A DNA stretch of 64,000 nucleotides from an uncultured Pseudomonadota bacterium (GTDB taxonomy: Bacteria; Pseudomonadota; Gammaproteobacteria; Methylococcales; Methylomonadaceae). The notes under the pieces are model-generated. The model ran no database searches and was not told the origin of the DNA. It worked only from the letters and a program-made list of their open reading frames with translations. A program made the translations under genes and the position numbers. The stretch spans positions 215,030-279,029 of the forward strand of contig CAISXF010000005.1 in the NCBI GenBank assembly GCA_903889445.1. Direction: 5' to 3'. Below, piece by piece: positions 37,298-47,576 of the stretch (positions are counted from its first letter, which is position 1; every line of letters starts with the position of its first letter).

Positions 37298-38962
37298 ATG
37301 GCTCAATATATTTATTCAATGAATCGGGTGGGAAAAATTGTCCCGCCTAAAAAATACATTCTCAAAGACATTTGGTTATCTTTTTTCCCTGGCGCGAAAA
37401 TCGGTGTTTTGGGTTTGAACGGCTCTGGTAAATCAACGTTACTGAAAATCATGGCGGGTTTAGATACCGACATCGAAGGCGAAGCGATTCCGCTAAAAGG
37501 TATTAAAATCGGGTATTTGTCGCAAGAGCCACAACTTGACCCAGCAAAAACGGTGCGTGGCAATATCGAAGAAGCCGTCGCAGAAATCAAAACGGCGTTA
37601 GCGCAACTCGACCAAGTGTATTTAGATTACGCGGCAGAAGATGCCGATTTTGACAAACTTGCCGCCGATCAAGCGCGTTTGGAAGACATTATTAACGCTT
37701 GCGACGGACACAATTTAGAGCGCAAATTAGAAGTGGCAGCCGATGCGTTGCGTTTGCCTGAATGGGATGCGGATGTCACAAAATTATCCGGTGGTGAAAA
37801 ACGCCGCGTGGCATTGTGCCGTTTATTGCTTTCAAATCCTGATATGTTGTTGCTCGATGAACCGACCAACCATTTAGACGCAGAATCGGTGGCGTGGCTC
37901 GAACGCTTTTTGCACGATTATTCAGGAACAGTCGTTGCTGTCACACATGATCGTTATTTCTTAGATAACGTGGCAGGTTGGATTTTAGAATTAGACCGTG
38001 GTTCCGGCATTCCGTGGGAAGGCAACTATTCCAGCTGGCTCGAACAAAAAGGCGCACGGTTATTGTTAGAAGAAAAACAAGAATCCGCGCGTCAAAAAGC
38101 CATGAAAGAAGAACTCGAATGGGTTCGTTCTGGCACAAAAGGTCGTCACGCGAAAAGCAAAGCCCGTTTGGCGCGTTTCGACGAATTGTCTTCTACTGAA
38201 ACACAAAAACGTAATGAAACTCAAGAAATCTATATTCCACCTGGCCCGAGATTGGGCGACGTGGTCATTGAAGCGAATGGCATTTCAAAATCGTTTGGCG
38301 ATAAATTGTTGTTCAGCGATTTGAATTTCAAATTACCGCAAGGTGGAATCGTGGGAATTATCGGCGCGAATGGCGCGGGTAAAACCACGTTGTTCCGCAT
38401 TATGGCGGGATTTGAACAACCTGATTCAGGCGAATTAAAAATTGGTGAAACCGTGAAACTCGCTTACGTTGACCAGTTGCGCGACGATATGGACGCGAAA
38501 AAAACTGTGTTTGAAGAAGTATCGGAAGGTTTGGATTTAATCACTGTTGGAACATATCAAACGCCGTCACGCGCTTATTTGGGGCGTTTCAATTTCAAAG
38601 GCGGCGATCAACAAAAATTCATTGGTGATTTATCGGGCGGTGAACGAAATCGGGTACATTTGGCGAAATTGTTGAAAACGGGCGGCAACGTTTTATTGCT
38701 CGATGAACCGACCAACGATTTGGACGTGGAAACCTTACGCGCGTTGGAAGATGCGGTGTTGAATTTCCCAGGTTGCGCGGTGGTTATTTCGCATGATAGA
38801 TGGTTTTTAGACAGAATCGCAACGCACATTTTGGCGTTTGAAGGCGACAGCCAAGTGGTTTGGTTTGAAGGCAATTACGCGGATTATGAAGCGGATCGTC
38901 ATCGTCGTTTAGGAACCGATGCGGATTCACCGCGTCGCTTGAAATACAAAAAATTATCGTAA
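37298..38962 (+). CDS. ettA: Energy-dependent translational throttle protein EttA
   Basis: 554 residues, matching the 555 of the E. coli protein. Two ABC-F cassettes have Walker [10 protein letters not shown] and GANGAGKTT, signature LSGGE in both, and Walker [12 protein letters not shown] and [11 protein letters not shown]. The linker region between them ([18 protein letters not shown]) is the P-site tRNA interaction motif region. EttA binds the ribosomal E site and gates translation with ATP/ADP ratio. Monocistronic in appearance. Confidence 0.95.
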   Translation: MAQYIYSMNRVGKIVPPKKYILKDIWLSFFPGAKIGVLGLNGSGKSTLLKIMAGLDTDIEGEAIPLKGIKIGYLSQEPQLDPAKTVRGNIEEAVAEIKTALAQLDQVYLDYAAEDADFDKLAADQARLEDIINACDGHNLERKLEVAADALRLPEWDADVTKLSGGEKRRVALCRLLLSNPDMLLLDEPTNHLDAESVAWLERFLHDYSGTVVAVTHDRYFLDNVAGWILELDRGSGIPWEGNYSSWLEQKGARLLLEEKQESARQKAMKEELEWVRSGTKGRHAKSKARLARFDELSSTETQKRNETQEIYIPPGPRLGDVVIEANGISKSFGDKLLFSDLNFKLPQGGIVGIIGANGAGKTTLFRIMAGFEQPDSGELKIGETVKLAYVDQLRDDMDAKKTVFEEVSEGLDLITVGTYQTPSRAYLGRFNFKGGDQQKFIGDLSGGERNRVHLAKLLKTGGNVLLLDEPTNDLDVETLRALEDAVLNFPGCAVVISHDRWFLDRIATHILAFEGDSQVVWFEGNYADYEADRHRRLGTDADSPRRLKYKKLS

Positions 38963-39068
38963 CGCTTAAATTTTTAGGACTGGTTTAAAAAAACCTCTAT
39001 GGTTTATTTAGTTAGATTAACAAAGATGCAAAAAATCGTACATTAAAGTAATGCGACATTTTTGTTTT

Positions 39069-39106
39069 GTTGATTGACTCGGTTTTGAAATTTTGATTTT
39101 CTGGAG
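39069..39106. repeat. 38-bp direct repeat, left copy
   Basis: It matches the copy at 39546-39583 at 35 of 38 positions, and the two flank the toxin-antitoxin pair. The repeat holds a ribosome-site-like CTGGAGG end just before the antitoxin start. Confidence 0.75.
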
Positions 39107-39114
39107 GTTTAAAA

Positions 39115-39309
39115 ATGAATACTTACGCGATTGAATTAGAAAACTTGCCCGATTTTGCTCAAGTTGAATTGTGGGATTTTTATCAGTTTTTGTTGCAGAA
39201 ATATCAAGCAAAAGCCGAGCAAGAAGATTTGGACGATTTACGTTTGTTGCGTGAAACTCGTGACGAACCGACGATTTCATTTGCAGATTATTTGAAAAAT
39301 GCAGATTGA
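39115..39309 (+). CDS. Small antitoxin-like protein of a RelE/ParE-type pair
   Basis: 64 residues. The sequence has the acidic, helical shape of a VapB/RelB-type partner, and the tail (LRETRDEPTISFADYLKNAD) resembles antitoxin C termini that wrap the toxin. I do not recognise a named family. It is preceded by a good TCTGGAGG ribosome site. Its stop overlaps the toxin start by 11 bases. Because the toxin is interrupted, this antitoxin is probably a leftover. Confidence 0.65.
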   Translation: MNTYAIELENLPDFAQVELWDFYQFLLQKYQAKAEQEDLDDLRLLRETRDEPTISFADYLKNAD

Positions 39310-39550
39310 ATTAAAAAAGTCGGCAGTGAAAGATTTAAAAGCCATTCCGAACGCCGCAAAAACTCACATTCTCAACGGGATTGGCTAGTTGGTTAATTTT
39401 CCGAATGTCACACAAGTGAAAAAACTCACGCAATTTGAACCCGCTTATCGTTTGCGTGTTGGTGATTATCGAATTTTGTTTGATGTTGATGGTGATAAAA
39501 TTTTGATTGGTCGCGTTTTGCATCGCAAAGAAAGCTATAAAACACGTTGA
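39299..39550 (+). pseudogene. RelE-family toxin gene with in-frame nonsense codon
   Basis: Reading from the ATG at 39299, 29 codons (MQIELKKSAVKDLKAIPN, then THILNGIG) reach TAG at 39386-39388. The same frame continues as a normal RelE C terminus: FPNVTQVKKLTQFEPAYRLR, VGDYRILFD and GRVLHRKESYKTR, ending at 39550. The whole product would be 83 residues, the family's usual length. The one interrupting codon can come from a single substitution of a CAG or AAG. Gene and antitoxin lie between the 38-bp repeats. Confidence 0.75.
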
Positions 39551-39583
39551 TTGATTTGGTTTTGAAATTTTGATTTTTTGGAG
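39546..39583. repeat. 38-bp direct repeat, right copy
   Basis: Partner of 39069-39106. It overlaps the last five bases of the interrupted toxin frame, so the repeat unit includes the end of that gene. Confidence 0.75.
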
Positions 39584-39586
39584 TAA

Positions 39587-39626
39587 ATACAAAAACGCCG
39601 CTGTCACGAAAGCAGCATTTTTGTAT
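39587..39626. terminator. Terminator-like inverted repeat
   Basis: ATACAAAAACGCCGCT pairs with AGCAGCATTTTTGTAT, with two mismatches, around an eight-base loop, between the toxin-antitoxin pair and the insertion sequence. Confidence 0.5.
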
Positions 39627-39628
39627 TC

Positions 39629-40449
39629 AGTGCGTGTTTTAAAAGTATCAAACTGAGCCAAAAATGTGAACATACACAATTTTGCCAGCATGAAAAAGAA
39701 GCGACCTCAACCAGTAAATGGTGGGCGTCCGAGAAGTATCGTGCTGCGAAATTTAATCAACGCGATTTTGTATATCACTCGGGCAGGCTGTGCATGGCGA
39801 TTATTACCTCACCTATTTCCCAAGTGGCAGACTGTTTATGGTTATTTGGGTCGCTGGAAAAAAGACGGAATTTGGCAGCGGATTCACGATACGTTACGCG
39901 CCTGGGTCAGGCAAAAAATGGGAAAACACAAACATCCAACAGCAGGTTCTATCGACAGTCAAAGCATTAAAACAACCGCGTTAGCGGGCATCAAAGGTTA
40001 TGATGTTTACAAACACATTCAAGGTCGTAAACGCCATCTTTTGGTAGATACACTTGGTCTGATTATGGTTGTCGTTGTTACCGCTGCATCAGTTCAGGAA
40101 CGGGATGGAGCCAAGTTACTGTTTAAAGCTTTTACGGGAAGTTGTAAGAAAATTCGCCGTATTTGGGTAGATGGCGACTATCGTGGTTCAAATTTCATGA
40201 AATGGGTGGCAAAACGTTTTCACATTGTGGTTGAAACCGTTTTACGATCCGACGATGTTAAAGGATTTCAATTACTACCACATCGCTGGGTTGTCGAAAG
40301 AACTTTTGCTTGGCTTTATCGTTATCGTCGTTTGAGCAAGGATTATGAAGTTTTAACCGATTCAAGTACGGCTTTCATTCATATTGCAATGATAAACTTG
40401 ATGCTCGGACGGCTTGAAGGCTGATTTTTGGACTTTTAAAACACGCACT
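39629..40449 (+). mobile_element. IS5-family insertion sequence
   Basis: The ends are inverted repeats. AGTGCGTGTTTTAAAAGT (39629-39646) is matched exactly by the complement at 40432-40449, and the next dozen bases match partly (to about 39659 and from 40419). The element is about 821 bp and holds one transposase gene. No exact target duplication is visible next to the ends, so an old insertion or a rearrangement is possible. It sits directly upstream of the dcw cluster. Confidence 0.8.
39666..40424 (+). CDS. IS5-family transposase
   Basis: 252 residues of DDE transposase. The triad is D97 ([10 protein letters not shown]), D169 (WVDGDYRG) and E211 ([14 protein letters not shown], the Y-(2)-R-(3)-E-(6)-K-type end). 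The helical N-terminal part starts at VNGGRPRS with [14 protein letters not shown] following. Compared with my memory of the family, about 20 residues seem missing at the N terminus (usually a YPSDLTD-like opening), and the GTG start is only a few bases after the left inverted repeat, so activity is uncertain. Confidence 0.85.
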   Translation: MNIHNFASMKKKRPQPVNGGRPRSIVLRNLINAILYITRAGCAWRLLPHLFPKWQTVYGYLGRWKKDGIWQRIHDTLRAWVRQKMGKHKHPTAGSIDSQSIKTTALAGIKGYDVYKHIQGRKRHLLVDTLGLIMVVVVTAASVQERDGAKLLFKAFTGSCKKIRRIWVDGDYRGSNFMKWVAKRFHIVVETVLRSDDVKGFQLLPHRWVVERTFAWLYRYRRLSKDYEVLTDSSTAFIHIAMINLMLGRLEG

Positions 40450-40579
40450 AATGTCTAAATTCAATAAAAAGTCGAACATCGCGTAGTCAAGTTAATTTTT
40501 ATGAGAAAATAGTACCCACAGTGAGCGGGTATGTTTTTAAAAATCTAAAGTAATGTCTAAGTAAAATGTAATAGAGTTT

Positions 40580-40725
40580 TGATATAATGCAGCATTTATT
40601 TTTAGCTTTGCAAAAAACATAACTTCTTATCACAATACGACGAGATTTCTAATCTGAAATCACCCTTGACTAAGCCTTATTTGAAATCTATAGTGAGTAC
40701 GTCTAACGCCCAATCGGGCTTTTTT
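40580..40725 (+). promoter_or_regulatory. dcw cluster promoter and leader with terminator-like hairpin
   Basis: An extended -10 (TGA then TATAAT, 40583-40588) should start a message near 40595. The leader holds AGATTTC (40643-40649), which can pair with GAAATC (40656-40661) or, fully, with GAAATCT (40683-40689). A small hairpin follows, GCCC-AATC-GGGC (40708-40719) with six T (40720-40725), 30 bases before rsmH. The alternatives suggest possible attenuation, but the terminator stem is short, so this is tentative. Together with the end of the IS this covers the 307-base gap before rsmH; I see no gene in it. Confidence 0.4.
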
Positions 40726-40755
40726 ATTGCTTTTTAACAACGGAAGAATTTGTTA

Positions 40756-41682
40756 ATGATCCATTTATCGGTCATGCTCGAAGAAGCATTGCACCACTTA
40801 GCAATTAAACAAGATGGTGTTTATGTAGATGGTACGTTTGGACGGGGCGGACATAGTCAGCGTATTTTAGAAGCCTTAGGCGAAAATGGACGATTGATTG
40901 CTTTTGACCGCGATACGACCGCGATGGAATGTGAACGCGCTCAACAATTATCACAAGATTCACGTTTTCAATTAGTTCACATGCCCTTTTCTGAAATGGA
41001 ACGCTTTGTGACCAACGCCGGTTTGAGTGGGAAAATTGATGGCATTTTGCTCGATTTAGGGGTTTCTTCCCCGCAACTCGATGATCAATCACGCGGTTTT
41101 AGTTTCATGAATGATGGCGCACTCGATATGCGAATGGATTGCTCACAAGGTTTATCTGCCGCTGAATGGCTTGCACAAGTCGATGAAAAAACCTTAACAC
41201 ACGTTTTATTTGATTTCGGTGAAGAACGCTTTGCACGACGAATTGCCAACGCAATTGTCACGACGCGAACAACGCAACCCATTGAAGCCACGCGCCAATT
41301 AGCAAAATTGATTGAGGATACCATTCCTTTTCGTGAAAAACATAAACATCCCGCCACACGCACTTTTCAAGCGATTCGCATTGCCATCAATAACGAATTA
41401 GGTGAATTGACTTCGGCTTTAGCGCAATCGGCGAAACTGCTCAACTCTCAAGGTCGATTAGCGGTTATTTCGTTCCATTCGCTGGAAGACCGCATTGTTA
41501 AACGCTTCATGCGCGATGAATCGGGCGTAAAACGTAATGTTGGCAAATTACCGATTAAAGAAGTAGACATCGAAAAAGGCGTTTTAAACGTATTAAGCAA
41601 AGCCATCAAACCGAGCGACTCTGAAATTTCGCAAAATCCGCGCTCGCGCAGTGCGGTTTTGCGTGTCGCTGAACGAGTTTGA
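40756..41682 (+). CDS. rsmH: 16S rRNA m4C1402 methyltransferase RsmH
   Basis: 308 residues from the ATG at 40756 ([12 protein letters not shown], with GGAAG upstream); a TTG six bases earlier is weaker. The SAM-binding motif [13 protein letters not shown] is at residues about 28-40, followed by [11 protein letters not shown]. It methylates C1402 in the ribosomal P site. It heads the dcw cluster. mraZ, which precedes rsmH in most bacteria, is not here. Confidence 0.96.
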   Translation: MIHLSVMLEEALHHLAIKQDGVYVDGTFGRGGHSQRILEALGENGRLIAFDRDTTAMECERAQQLSQDSRFQLVHMPFSEMERFVTNAGLSGKIDGILLDLGVSSPQLDDQSRGFSFMNDGALDMRMDCSQGLSAAEWLAQVDEKTLTHVLFDFGEERFARRIANAIVTTRTTQPIEATRQLAKLIEDTIPFREKHKHPATRTFQAIRIAINNELGELTSALAQSAKLLNSQGRLAVISFHSLEDRIVKRFMRDESGVKRNVGKLPIKEVDIEKGVLNVLSKAIKPSDSEISQNPRSRSAVLRVAERV

Positions 41683-41686
41683 TTTT

Positions 41687-41953
41687 ATGACGCGTTTTTT
41701 CGGCATCGGTGTTTTAATTTCCATGTTGCTGGTATCGGCACTTATGGTGATTTATAAAAAATATAATTCACGCCTTATTTTTATCGAAATCCAAAAACAA
41801 GAAAAAGCCTTAGACCAATACGAAGTCGCGTGGGGACAATTACAACTTGAGCTGACTACGCTCGCCGAACAAAATCGTGTTGAACAAGTCGCCCGCGAAC
41901 AGCTGAAATTAGTGCTGCCCTCGCGCGAAAAAATCATTTATATCAAACCATGA
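41687..41953 (+). CDS. ftsL: Cell division protein FtsL
   Basis: 88 residues from the ATG at 41687, four bases after rsmH; the upstream frame is only the tail of rsmH. One membrane helix (GIGVLISMLLVSALMVIY) is followed by a periplasmic heptad-patterned helix (KQEKALDQYEVAWGQLQLEL). FtsL with FtsB and FtsQ links the early and late divisome. The stop overlaps ftsI by four bases (ATGA). Confidence 0.92.
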   Translation: MTRFFGIGVLISMLLVSALMVIYKKYNSRLIFIEIQKQEKALDQYEVAWGQLQLELTTLAEQNRVEQVAREQLKLVLPSREKIIYIKP

Positions 41954-43671
41954 AGTATCAACGCCATAAAAACGAAGCCACATTATTCACCTATGATTAT
42001 TCAGCGCGGCGGCGTTGGCTTTTGGGTGTCATTATTGCTGGAATGCTGATTTTAGTTGGTAAAGCAGTCAGTTTGCAGGTTTTTGACAAAGAATTTTTAA
42101 AAGAACAAGGCGATATGCGCCACATCAGCGATGTTCCCGTGTTTGCGTATCGTGGCATGATTCGAGATAGAAATGGTGCGCCGTTGGCAATTAGTACGCC
42201 GGTTGAATCGATTTGGATTAACCCGCAAGAATTCAAAGTTGCCACACGCCAGCAAATTAAACAGCTCGAACGCTTATTAAATTTAGAAACCGGCAAAGTG
42301 GACGATTTATTAACCGATCCGCACAAACAATTTGCGTATGTGGCGCGACAAGTTAGCCCGAATTTAGCGGAACAAGTGAAAAGTTTAAAATTGTCTGGCG
42401 TGTATTCCGAACGCGAATTCAAGCGTTTTTATCCAACGGGCGGCGTGGCGGCACATTTAATTGGTTTCACCGATTTAGACGACAAAGGACAAGAAGGTTT
42501 AGAAGCCGCCTACGACCATTTACTACGCGGTGTGGCGGGAAGTAAGCGCGTCATTCGGGACGGAAAACGACAAATTATTGATGATGTTGAAAATATCAAA
42601 GAACCCGTCGCCGGTAAAACGTTAGAATTAAGCATTGATCAACGTATTCAGTATTTGGCGTATCGAGAATTAGCGCATGCGGTCACAATCAATCACGCAA
42701 AATCCGCTTCATTGGTGGTTTTAGATGTAAAAAATGGTGAAATTTTAGCCGCCGTCAATCAACCGTCTTTCAATCCCAATATGCGAAAAAGTTTAAAAGA
42801 AAATTTATACCGTAATCGAGCATTGACCGATGTTTTTGAACCGGGTTCAACAGTCAAACCGTTTGTTGTCGCGGCGGCGTTGGATGGACATTATGTTCGC
42901 CCCGACGAAACCTTTGAAACCAACGGCAGTTTTGAAATCGGCACGCACGTCGTCAAAGATACGCACAATTATGGCACGTTAGATTTAACGGGTGTAATCA
43001 AAAAATCCAGCAATATCGGCGTGAGTCAAATGGCGTTACGAATGCCGCCCAAGTATTTTTGGGAAGTTTATCACCAACTTGGTTTCGGTGAATCCACTGC
43101 TTCAGGCTTTCCAACCGAAGCCAGCGGCAGTCTGTTGGATTATTCGCAGTGGAAACCGTTTGACAGTGCAACCCTTTCATTTGGTTATGGTTTAAGCACA
43201 ACTGCATTGCAATTAGCGCGTTCTTATACCGCACTGGCGGATAACGGAATTTTACATTCGGTAAGTTTATTTAAACGTGATGAAGATCCGGAACCAAAAC
43301 GCATTTTCACCAGTCGCACCGCAAAAAGCGTTCGTGCCATGATGGAAACGGTTATTACCAAAGACGGCACGGCATACGAAGCGCGAGTGGATGGTTACAG
43401 CGTGGCGGGAAAAACAGGAACGGTTAAAAAAGCAGGCGCAGGCGGTTATGTTGAAAACAGTTATTTTTCAGTTTTTGCAGGCATGGCACCGGCGAGTAAT
43501 CCGCGTTTAATTATTGTCGTGATGATTGACGAACCTTCGGCTGGTCAGTATTACGGCGGAATTGTGTCCGCACCCGTTTTTTCAAAAGTGATGAGCGGCG
43601 CGTTACGAGTTCTCGAAGTTTCGCCCGATCAATCGGACAATATGCCAGTTTTGTTAATGGGTAAAAACTAA
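41950..43671 (+). CDS. ftsI: Division-specific transpeptidase FtsI (PBP3)
   Basis: 573 residues. A membrane helix (WLLGVIIAGMLILVGKAVSL) precedes the pedestal domain and the transpeptidase domain. The catalytic motifs are STVK (in FEPGSTVKPFVV), KSSN (in VIKKSSNIG) and KTG (in VAGKTGTVKKA). It cross-links septal peptidoglycan with FtsW. Its last base is the first base of murE (TAATG). Confidence 0.96.
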   Translation: MKYQRHKNEATLFTYDYSARRRWLLGVIIAGMLILVGKAVSLQVFDKEFLKEQGDMRHISDVPVFAYRGMIRDRNGAPLAISTPVESIWINPQEFKVATRQQIKQLERLLNLETGKVDDLLTDPHKQFAYVARQVSPNLAEQVKSLKLSGVYSEREFKRFYPTGGVAAHLIGFTDLDDKGQEGLEAAYDHLLRGVAGSKRVIRDGKRQIIDDVENIKEPVAGKTLELSIDQRIQYLAYRELAHAVTINHAKSASLVVLDVKNGEILAAVNQPSFNPNMRKSLKENLYRNRALTDVFEPGSTVKPFVVAAALDGHYVRPDETFETNGSFEIGTHVVKDTHNYGTLDLTGVIKKSSNIGVSQMALRMPPKYFWEVYHQLGFGESTASGFPTEASGSLLDYSQWKPFDSATLSFGYGLSTTALQLARSYTALADNGILHSVSLFKRDEDPEPKRIFTSRTAKSVRAMMETVITKDGTAYEARVDGYSVAGKTGTVKKAGAGGYVENSYFSVFAGMAPASNPRLIIVVMIDEPSAGQYYGGIVSAPVFSKVMSGALRVLEVSPDQSDNMPVLLMGKN

Positions 43672-45122
43672 TGAATATTTCAGATTTTCTCGATTTTGAC
43701 AGCGATTTAAACGTTTCCGGTTTGACGCTAAACAGCAATGAATGCGGCGAAGGATTCTTATTTGTTGCGTTGAAAGGCACAAATCACCACGGTTTAAATT
43801 ACGCAAAATCAGCCATTGCAAAAGGCGCAATTGCCGTTTTATTCGACAGCGAACAGGCAGAATTAGCGGACGAAATGCTTGCTGATTTAAACGTTTTGAA
43901 AATTCCTGTTGCTGATTTGGCAGAAAAATTAGGTGAAATTGCCGCTCGTTTTTATGGTGAACCTTCACACAAAATAAACGTCATCGGCATTACCGGCACA
44001 AATGGCAAAACCTCGTGCAGTCAATTTTTAGCGCAAGTCTTAGAAAATAGTGGCGTAATTGGCACCATCGGTTGGGGAAAAGTTGGCGAATTAAAACAAA
44101 CCTTAAACACCACGCCCGATGCGTTAGCCGTTCAAAAAATGTTAGCCACGTTGAAAAATGAAGGCTGTGAAAATATCGCAATCGAAGTTTCGTCGCACGG
44201 TTTAGCGCAAAGTCGTGTCAATGGCGTGCAGTTCAAAGGCGCGATTTTTACCAATTTTAGCCGCGACCATTTGGATTATCACGGCACGATGGCAGCGTAT
44301 TTAGAAACCAAATTAAAATTGTTCGACGCGCCACAATTGGAATTTGCAGTTATCAATTTAGACGACGAAGTCAGCGAACAAATCATTGCTGCGATTCCTG
44401 AAAACGTAGAAGTTATCGGCGTTACCACGACAGGAAAACAATCGCTGCGCGGTCAAACATTACGCGCGGAAAACATAGAATTAAATTTAAGCGGCATTCA
44501 ATTTGACGTATTTTGGCAAAATCAAAAATGTGTTTTACACGTTCCATTGATTGGGCTTTTTAATTTAGAAAATGTGTTGTGCGTGTTAGCAGTTATGTTG
44601 AAATCAGGCGTTGAACTCGAAGAATCCGCAAAACGCTTAACCCATTTAAAAGCTGTAAATGGACGCATGGAACGTTTTTGCGGCGACAAAAATCAGCCAC
44701 TCGTTATCGTCGATTACGCCCACACGCCCGACGCGCTCGAAAAAGTGTTACGCAGTTTGCGCTCGCACACATTGGGAAAATTAGGCGTAGTTTTTGGTTG
44801 CGGTGGAAATCGTGACAGCGGCAAACGTTCGCAAATGGGACGAGTTGCGGAACAATTTGCCGATTGGGCAATTATTACCGACGACAACCCGCGCTTTGAA
44901 TTAAGCGAAACTATTGTGCGAGATATTTTAGGCGGTTTTTCTAACTATGAAGCTGACATTATTTACGACCGAGCAAACGCTATTCACAACGCAATCGAAA
45001 GAGCCGCCGCGCAAGATTGCGTTTTAATTGCGGGCAAAGGTCACGAAGATTACCAAGAAATTAACGGCGTGAAATTCCCTTTTAATGACGCAGAATGTGT
45101 CCGCGAAATACTAGCGCAATGA
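43671..45122 (+). CDS. murE: UDP-MurNAc-L-Ala-D-Glu: meso-diaminopimelate ligase MurE
   Basis: 483 residues. The ATP-binding loop is GITGTNGKTSCSQF, the catalytic lysine region follows HLDYHGTMAAYLETKLKLF, and the DNPR motif (TDDNPRFEL) marks meso-diaminopimelate rather than lysine specificity. It adds the third residue of the peptide stem in the cytosol. It overlaps ftsI by one base and murF by four. Confidence 0.96.
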   Translation: MNISDFLDFDSDLNVSGLTLNSNECGEGFLFVALKGTNHHGLNYAKSAIAKGAIAVLFDSEQAELADEMLADLNVLKIPVADLAEKLGEIAARFYGEPSHKINVIGITGTNGKTSCSQFLAQVLENSGVIGTIGWGKVGELKQTLNTTPDALAVQKMLATLKNEGCENIAIEVSSHGLAQSRVNGVQFKGAIFTNFSRDHLDYHGTMAAYLETKLKLFDAPQLEFAVINLDDEVSEQIIAAIPENVEVIGVTTTGKQSLRGQTLRAENIELNLSGIQFDVFWQNQKCVLHVPLIGLFNLENVLCVLAVMLKSGVELEESAKRLTHLKAVNGRMERFCGDKNQPLVIVDYAHTPDALEKVLRSLRSHTLGKLGVVFGCGGNRDSGKRSQMGRVAEQFADWAIITDDNPRFELSETIVRDILGGFSNYEADIIYDRANAIHNAIERAAAQDCVLIAGKGHEDYQEINGVKFPFNDAECVREILAQ

Positions 45123-46486
45123 TGATTGAAATGACTTTGAGTGAAATCGCCGCTTGCGTGACTGGCACATTGATTGGCGAAGATGTTTTGGTAAATGGCG
45201 TAAGTATCGACACGCGCACATTGAAAAATAGACAACTTTACATTGCGATTGAAGGTAAAAATTTCGATGGTCACAATTTTATTGAATTAGCCGAACAAGC
45301 TGGCGCGAGTGCTGTTTTAACGCATAAAAAATTAGAAACAAATTTGCCGCAAATTTTAGTCAACGACACGCATTTGGCGTTGGCGAAATTAGCGGGTGCG
45401 TGGCGCGAAAAAATGGATTTGAAAATTATCGGCGTAACGGGCAGTAACGGCAAAACGACTACGAAAGAAATGCTCGCGGCGATTTTGAGCGTTAATAATT
45501 CGGTGCTTTTTACGCAAGGTAATTTAAATAACGACATCGGCGTGCCATTAACTTTATTGAAATTATCGCCCGAACATCGTTACGCTGTCATTGAAATGGG
45601 CGCGAATCACGCGGGCGAAATTGCTTACACCAGCCGTTTCGTAAAAGCCGATGTGGCGATTATTACCAACGTGGGCGCGGCACATTTAGAAGGTTTTGGT
45701 GATGTGAACGGCGTGGCACGAGCAAAAGGCGAAATCATTGAAACGCTAAATATCAACGGCGTGGCGGTTTTAAATGTTGACGATGCGTTTTTTGATTATT
45801 GGCACAGCGTCGCCGATTCACGCAAAGTTATTAGCTTTGGAATTGAAAATATCGCCGACGTTTTTGCTAAAAATATCGATGTTAAAATTGAAAATCACGA
45901 ATTCGTCACGCGCTTTGATTTGAAAACTGCGAACGGTGAAATTAGTGTTAATTTACCTTTGGCTGGCAATCACAACGTTTTAAATGCGCTAGCGGCAACA
46001 GCGGCAACGTTAGCAATCGGCATTTCACTCGACCAAATCAAACAAGGTTTAGAAACGATGTCGCCCGTCAACGGACGATTGCAATTGTTGCGCGGACGTT
46101 TAGGAAGTTGGATTATCAACGACACTTACAACGCTAACACCGCGTCATTAAAAGCGGCATTAGACGTTTTAGCAAAATGCGACGGCGAACTTTGGGTAAT
46201 TTTGGGCGCGTTTGGTGAATTGGGCGACGACACCGAAAAGTTGCATTTTGAAATGGGCGAAACCTTGAAAAATTGCGGCGTGAAACGCTTGTTTGCGGTG
46301 GGTGAATTAACCAAACAAACTGTCGCCGCTTTTGGTGAAAACGCCCAACATTTTGCGTCACAAACTGAATTACTCAACACCATCACACCTTTATTAACAG
46401 GCAATGAAACTATTTTAATCAAAGGTTCACGATCGCAACGTATGGAAAATATAACAACCGCTTTAGTTGAACCCACAGGATTTTAA
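45119..46486 (+). CDS. murF: UDP-MurNAc-tripeptide: D-Ala-D-Ala ligase MurF
   Basis: 455 residues from the ATG at 45119 (ATGA overlap with the murE stop); a second ATG directly follows. The ATP loop is [14 protein letters not shown], with [13 protein letters not shown] and the closing [15 protein letters not shown]. It adds D-Ala-D-Ala to complete the pentapeptide. mraY starts four bases after its stop. Confidence 0.96.
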   Translation: MMIEMTLSEIAACVTGTLIGEDVLVNGVSIDTRTLKNRQLYIAIEGKNFDGHNFIELAEQAGASAVLTHKKLETNLPQILVNDTHLALAKLAGAWREKMDLKIIGVTGSNGKTTTKEMLAAILSVNNSVLFTQGNLNNDIGVPLTLLKLSPEHRYAVIEMGANHAGEIAYTSRFVKADVAIITNVGAAHLEGFGDVNGVARAKGEIIETLNINGVAVLNVDDAFFDYWHSVADSRKVISFGIENIADVFAKNIDVKIENHEFVTRFDLKTANGEISVNLPLAGNHNVLNALAATAATLAIGISLDQIKQGLETMSPVNGRLQLLRGRLGSWIINDTYNANTASLKAALDVLAKCDGELWVILGAFGELGDDTEKLHFEMGETLKNCGVKRLFAVGELTKQTVAAFGENAQHFASQTELLNTITPLLTGNETILIKGSRSQRMENITTALVEPTGF

Positions 46487-46490
46487 GCCC

Positions 46491-47573
46491 ATGCTATTTT
46501 ATTTCGCCGATTACCTAAACAGCTTCGATAGTGGTTTTCACGTTTTCCATTATTTAACATTTCGCGCCATTTTGGCGGTTCTGACTTCACTGATTATTTC
46601 ATTTATGATTGGTCCATGGATGATTCGTAAATTGAGTCGTGAAAAAATTGGGCAAAGCATTCGTGTACTGGGCCCCGAAACGCATTATGAAAAAGCGGGA
46701 ACGCCGACGATGGGTGGCGCGTTAATTTTAGTGGCGATTACGATTACGACCTTGTTGTGGGCGGACTTGAGCAATCGTTATATTTGGGTAATTTTGCTGG
46801 TGACGCTCGGTTATGGCGTAATCGGTTTTATTGACGATTATCGAAAAGTGATTAAAGGTAACAGCGACGGACTTTCAGCGCGATCAAAATATTTGTGGCA
46901 GTCGATTATTGGTTTTTCCGCCGCGTTATTTTTGTTTAAAACGGCAACTTTGCCTGCTGAAACACAGTTGATTGTGCCATTTTTCAAAGATGTTGTATTT
47001 GACATGGGCTGGTTTTATGTGATTTTTGTCTATTTCGTGATTGTCGGCACAAGCAACGCGGTTAATCTCACCGATGGGCTAGACGGTTTGGCGATTATGC
47101 CAACGGTCATGGTGGCGGCAGGTTTGGGCGTGTTTGCTTATTTGTCTGGACATGCCACATTTTCGCAGTATTTAGCCATTCCATCGTTGCCCCACGCGGG
47201 CGAATTAGTTGTTTTTTGTGCGGCTTTAATTGGCGCGGGACTAGGGTTTTTGTGGTTTAATACTTATCCCGCGATGGTTTTCATGGGGGATGTGGGCGCG
47301 TTGGCTTTAGGCGCATCGCTCGGCACGTTAGCCGTTTTGGTTCGCCAAGAAATGGTTTTAGTGATTATGGGCGGCGTATTTGTGATGGAAACGTTATCGG
47401 TCATGATTCAAGTTGTGTCGTTCAAATTAACGGGAAAACGGATTTTTAGAATGGCTCCGATTCACCATCATTTTGAACTCAAAGGCTGGCCTGAACCGCG
47501 TGTGATTGTGCGTTTTTGGATTATCACCGTGATTTTGGTGTTGATTGGTTTAGCCACGTTGAAACTGAGATAA
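46491..47573 (+). CDS. mraY: Phospho-MurNAc-pentapeptide translocase MraY
   Basis: 360 residues from the ATG at 46491, the same length as the E. coli protein; the frame upstream of it lies in murF. About ten membrane helices are visible. Conserved loops: [31 protein letters not shown] and [15 protein letters not shown] (catalytic Asp). It links the MurNAc-pentapeptide to undecaprenyl phosphate, making lipid I. Confidence 0.96.
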   Translation: MLFYFADYLNSFDSGFHVFHYLTFRAILAVLTSLIISFMIGPWMIRKLSREKIGQSIRVLGPETHYEKAGTPTMGGALILVAITITTLLWADLSNRYIWVILLVTLGYGVIGFIDDYRKVIKGNSDGLSARSKYLWQSIIGFSAALFLFKTATLPAETQLIVPFFKDVVFDMGWFYVIFVYFVIVGTSNAVNLTDGLDGLAIMPTVMVAAGLGVFAYLSGHATFSQYLAIPSLPHAGELVVFCAALIGAGLGFLWFNTYPAMVFMGDVGALALGASLGTLAVLVRQEMVLVIMGGVFVMETLSVMIQVVSFKLTGKRIFRMAPIHHHFELKGWPEPRVIVRFWIITVILVLIGLATLKLR

Positions 47574-47576
47574 ATT

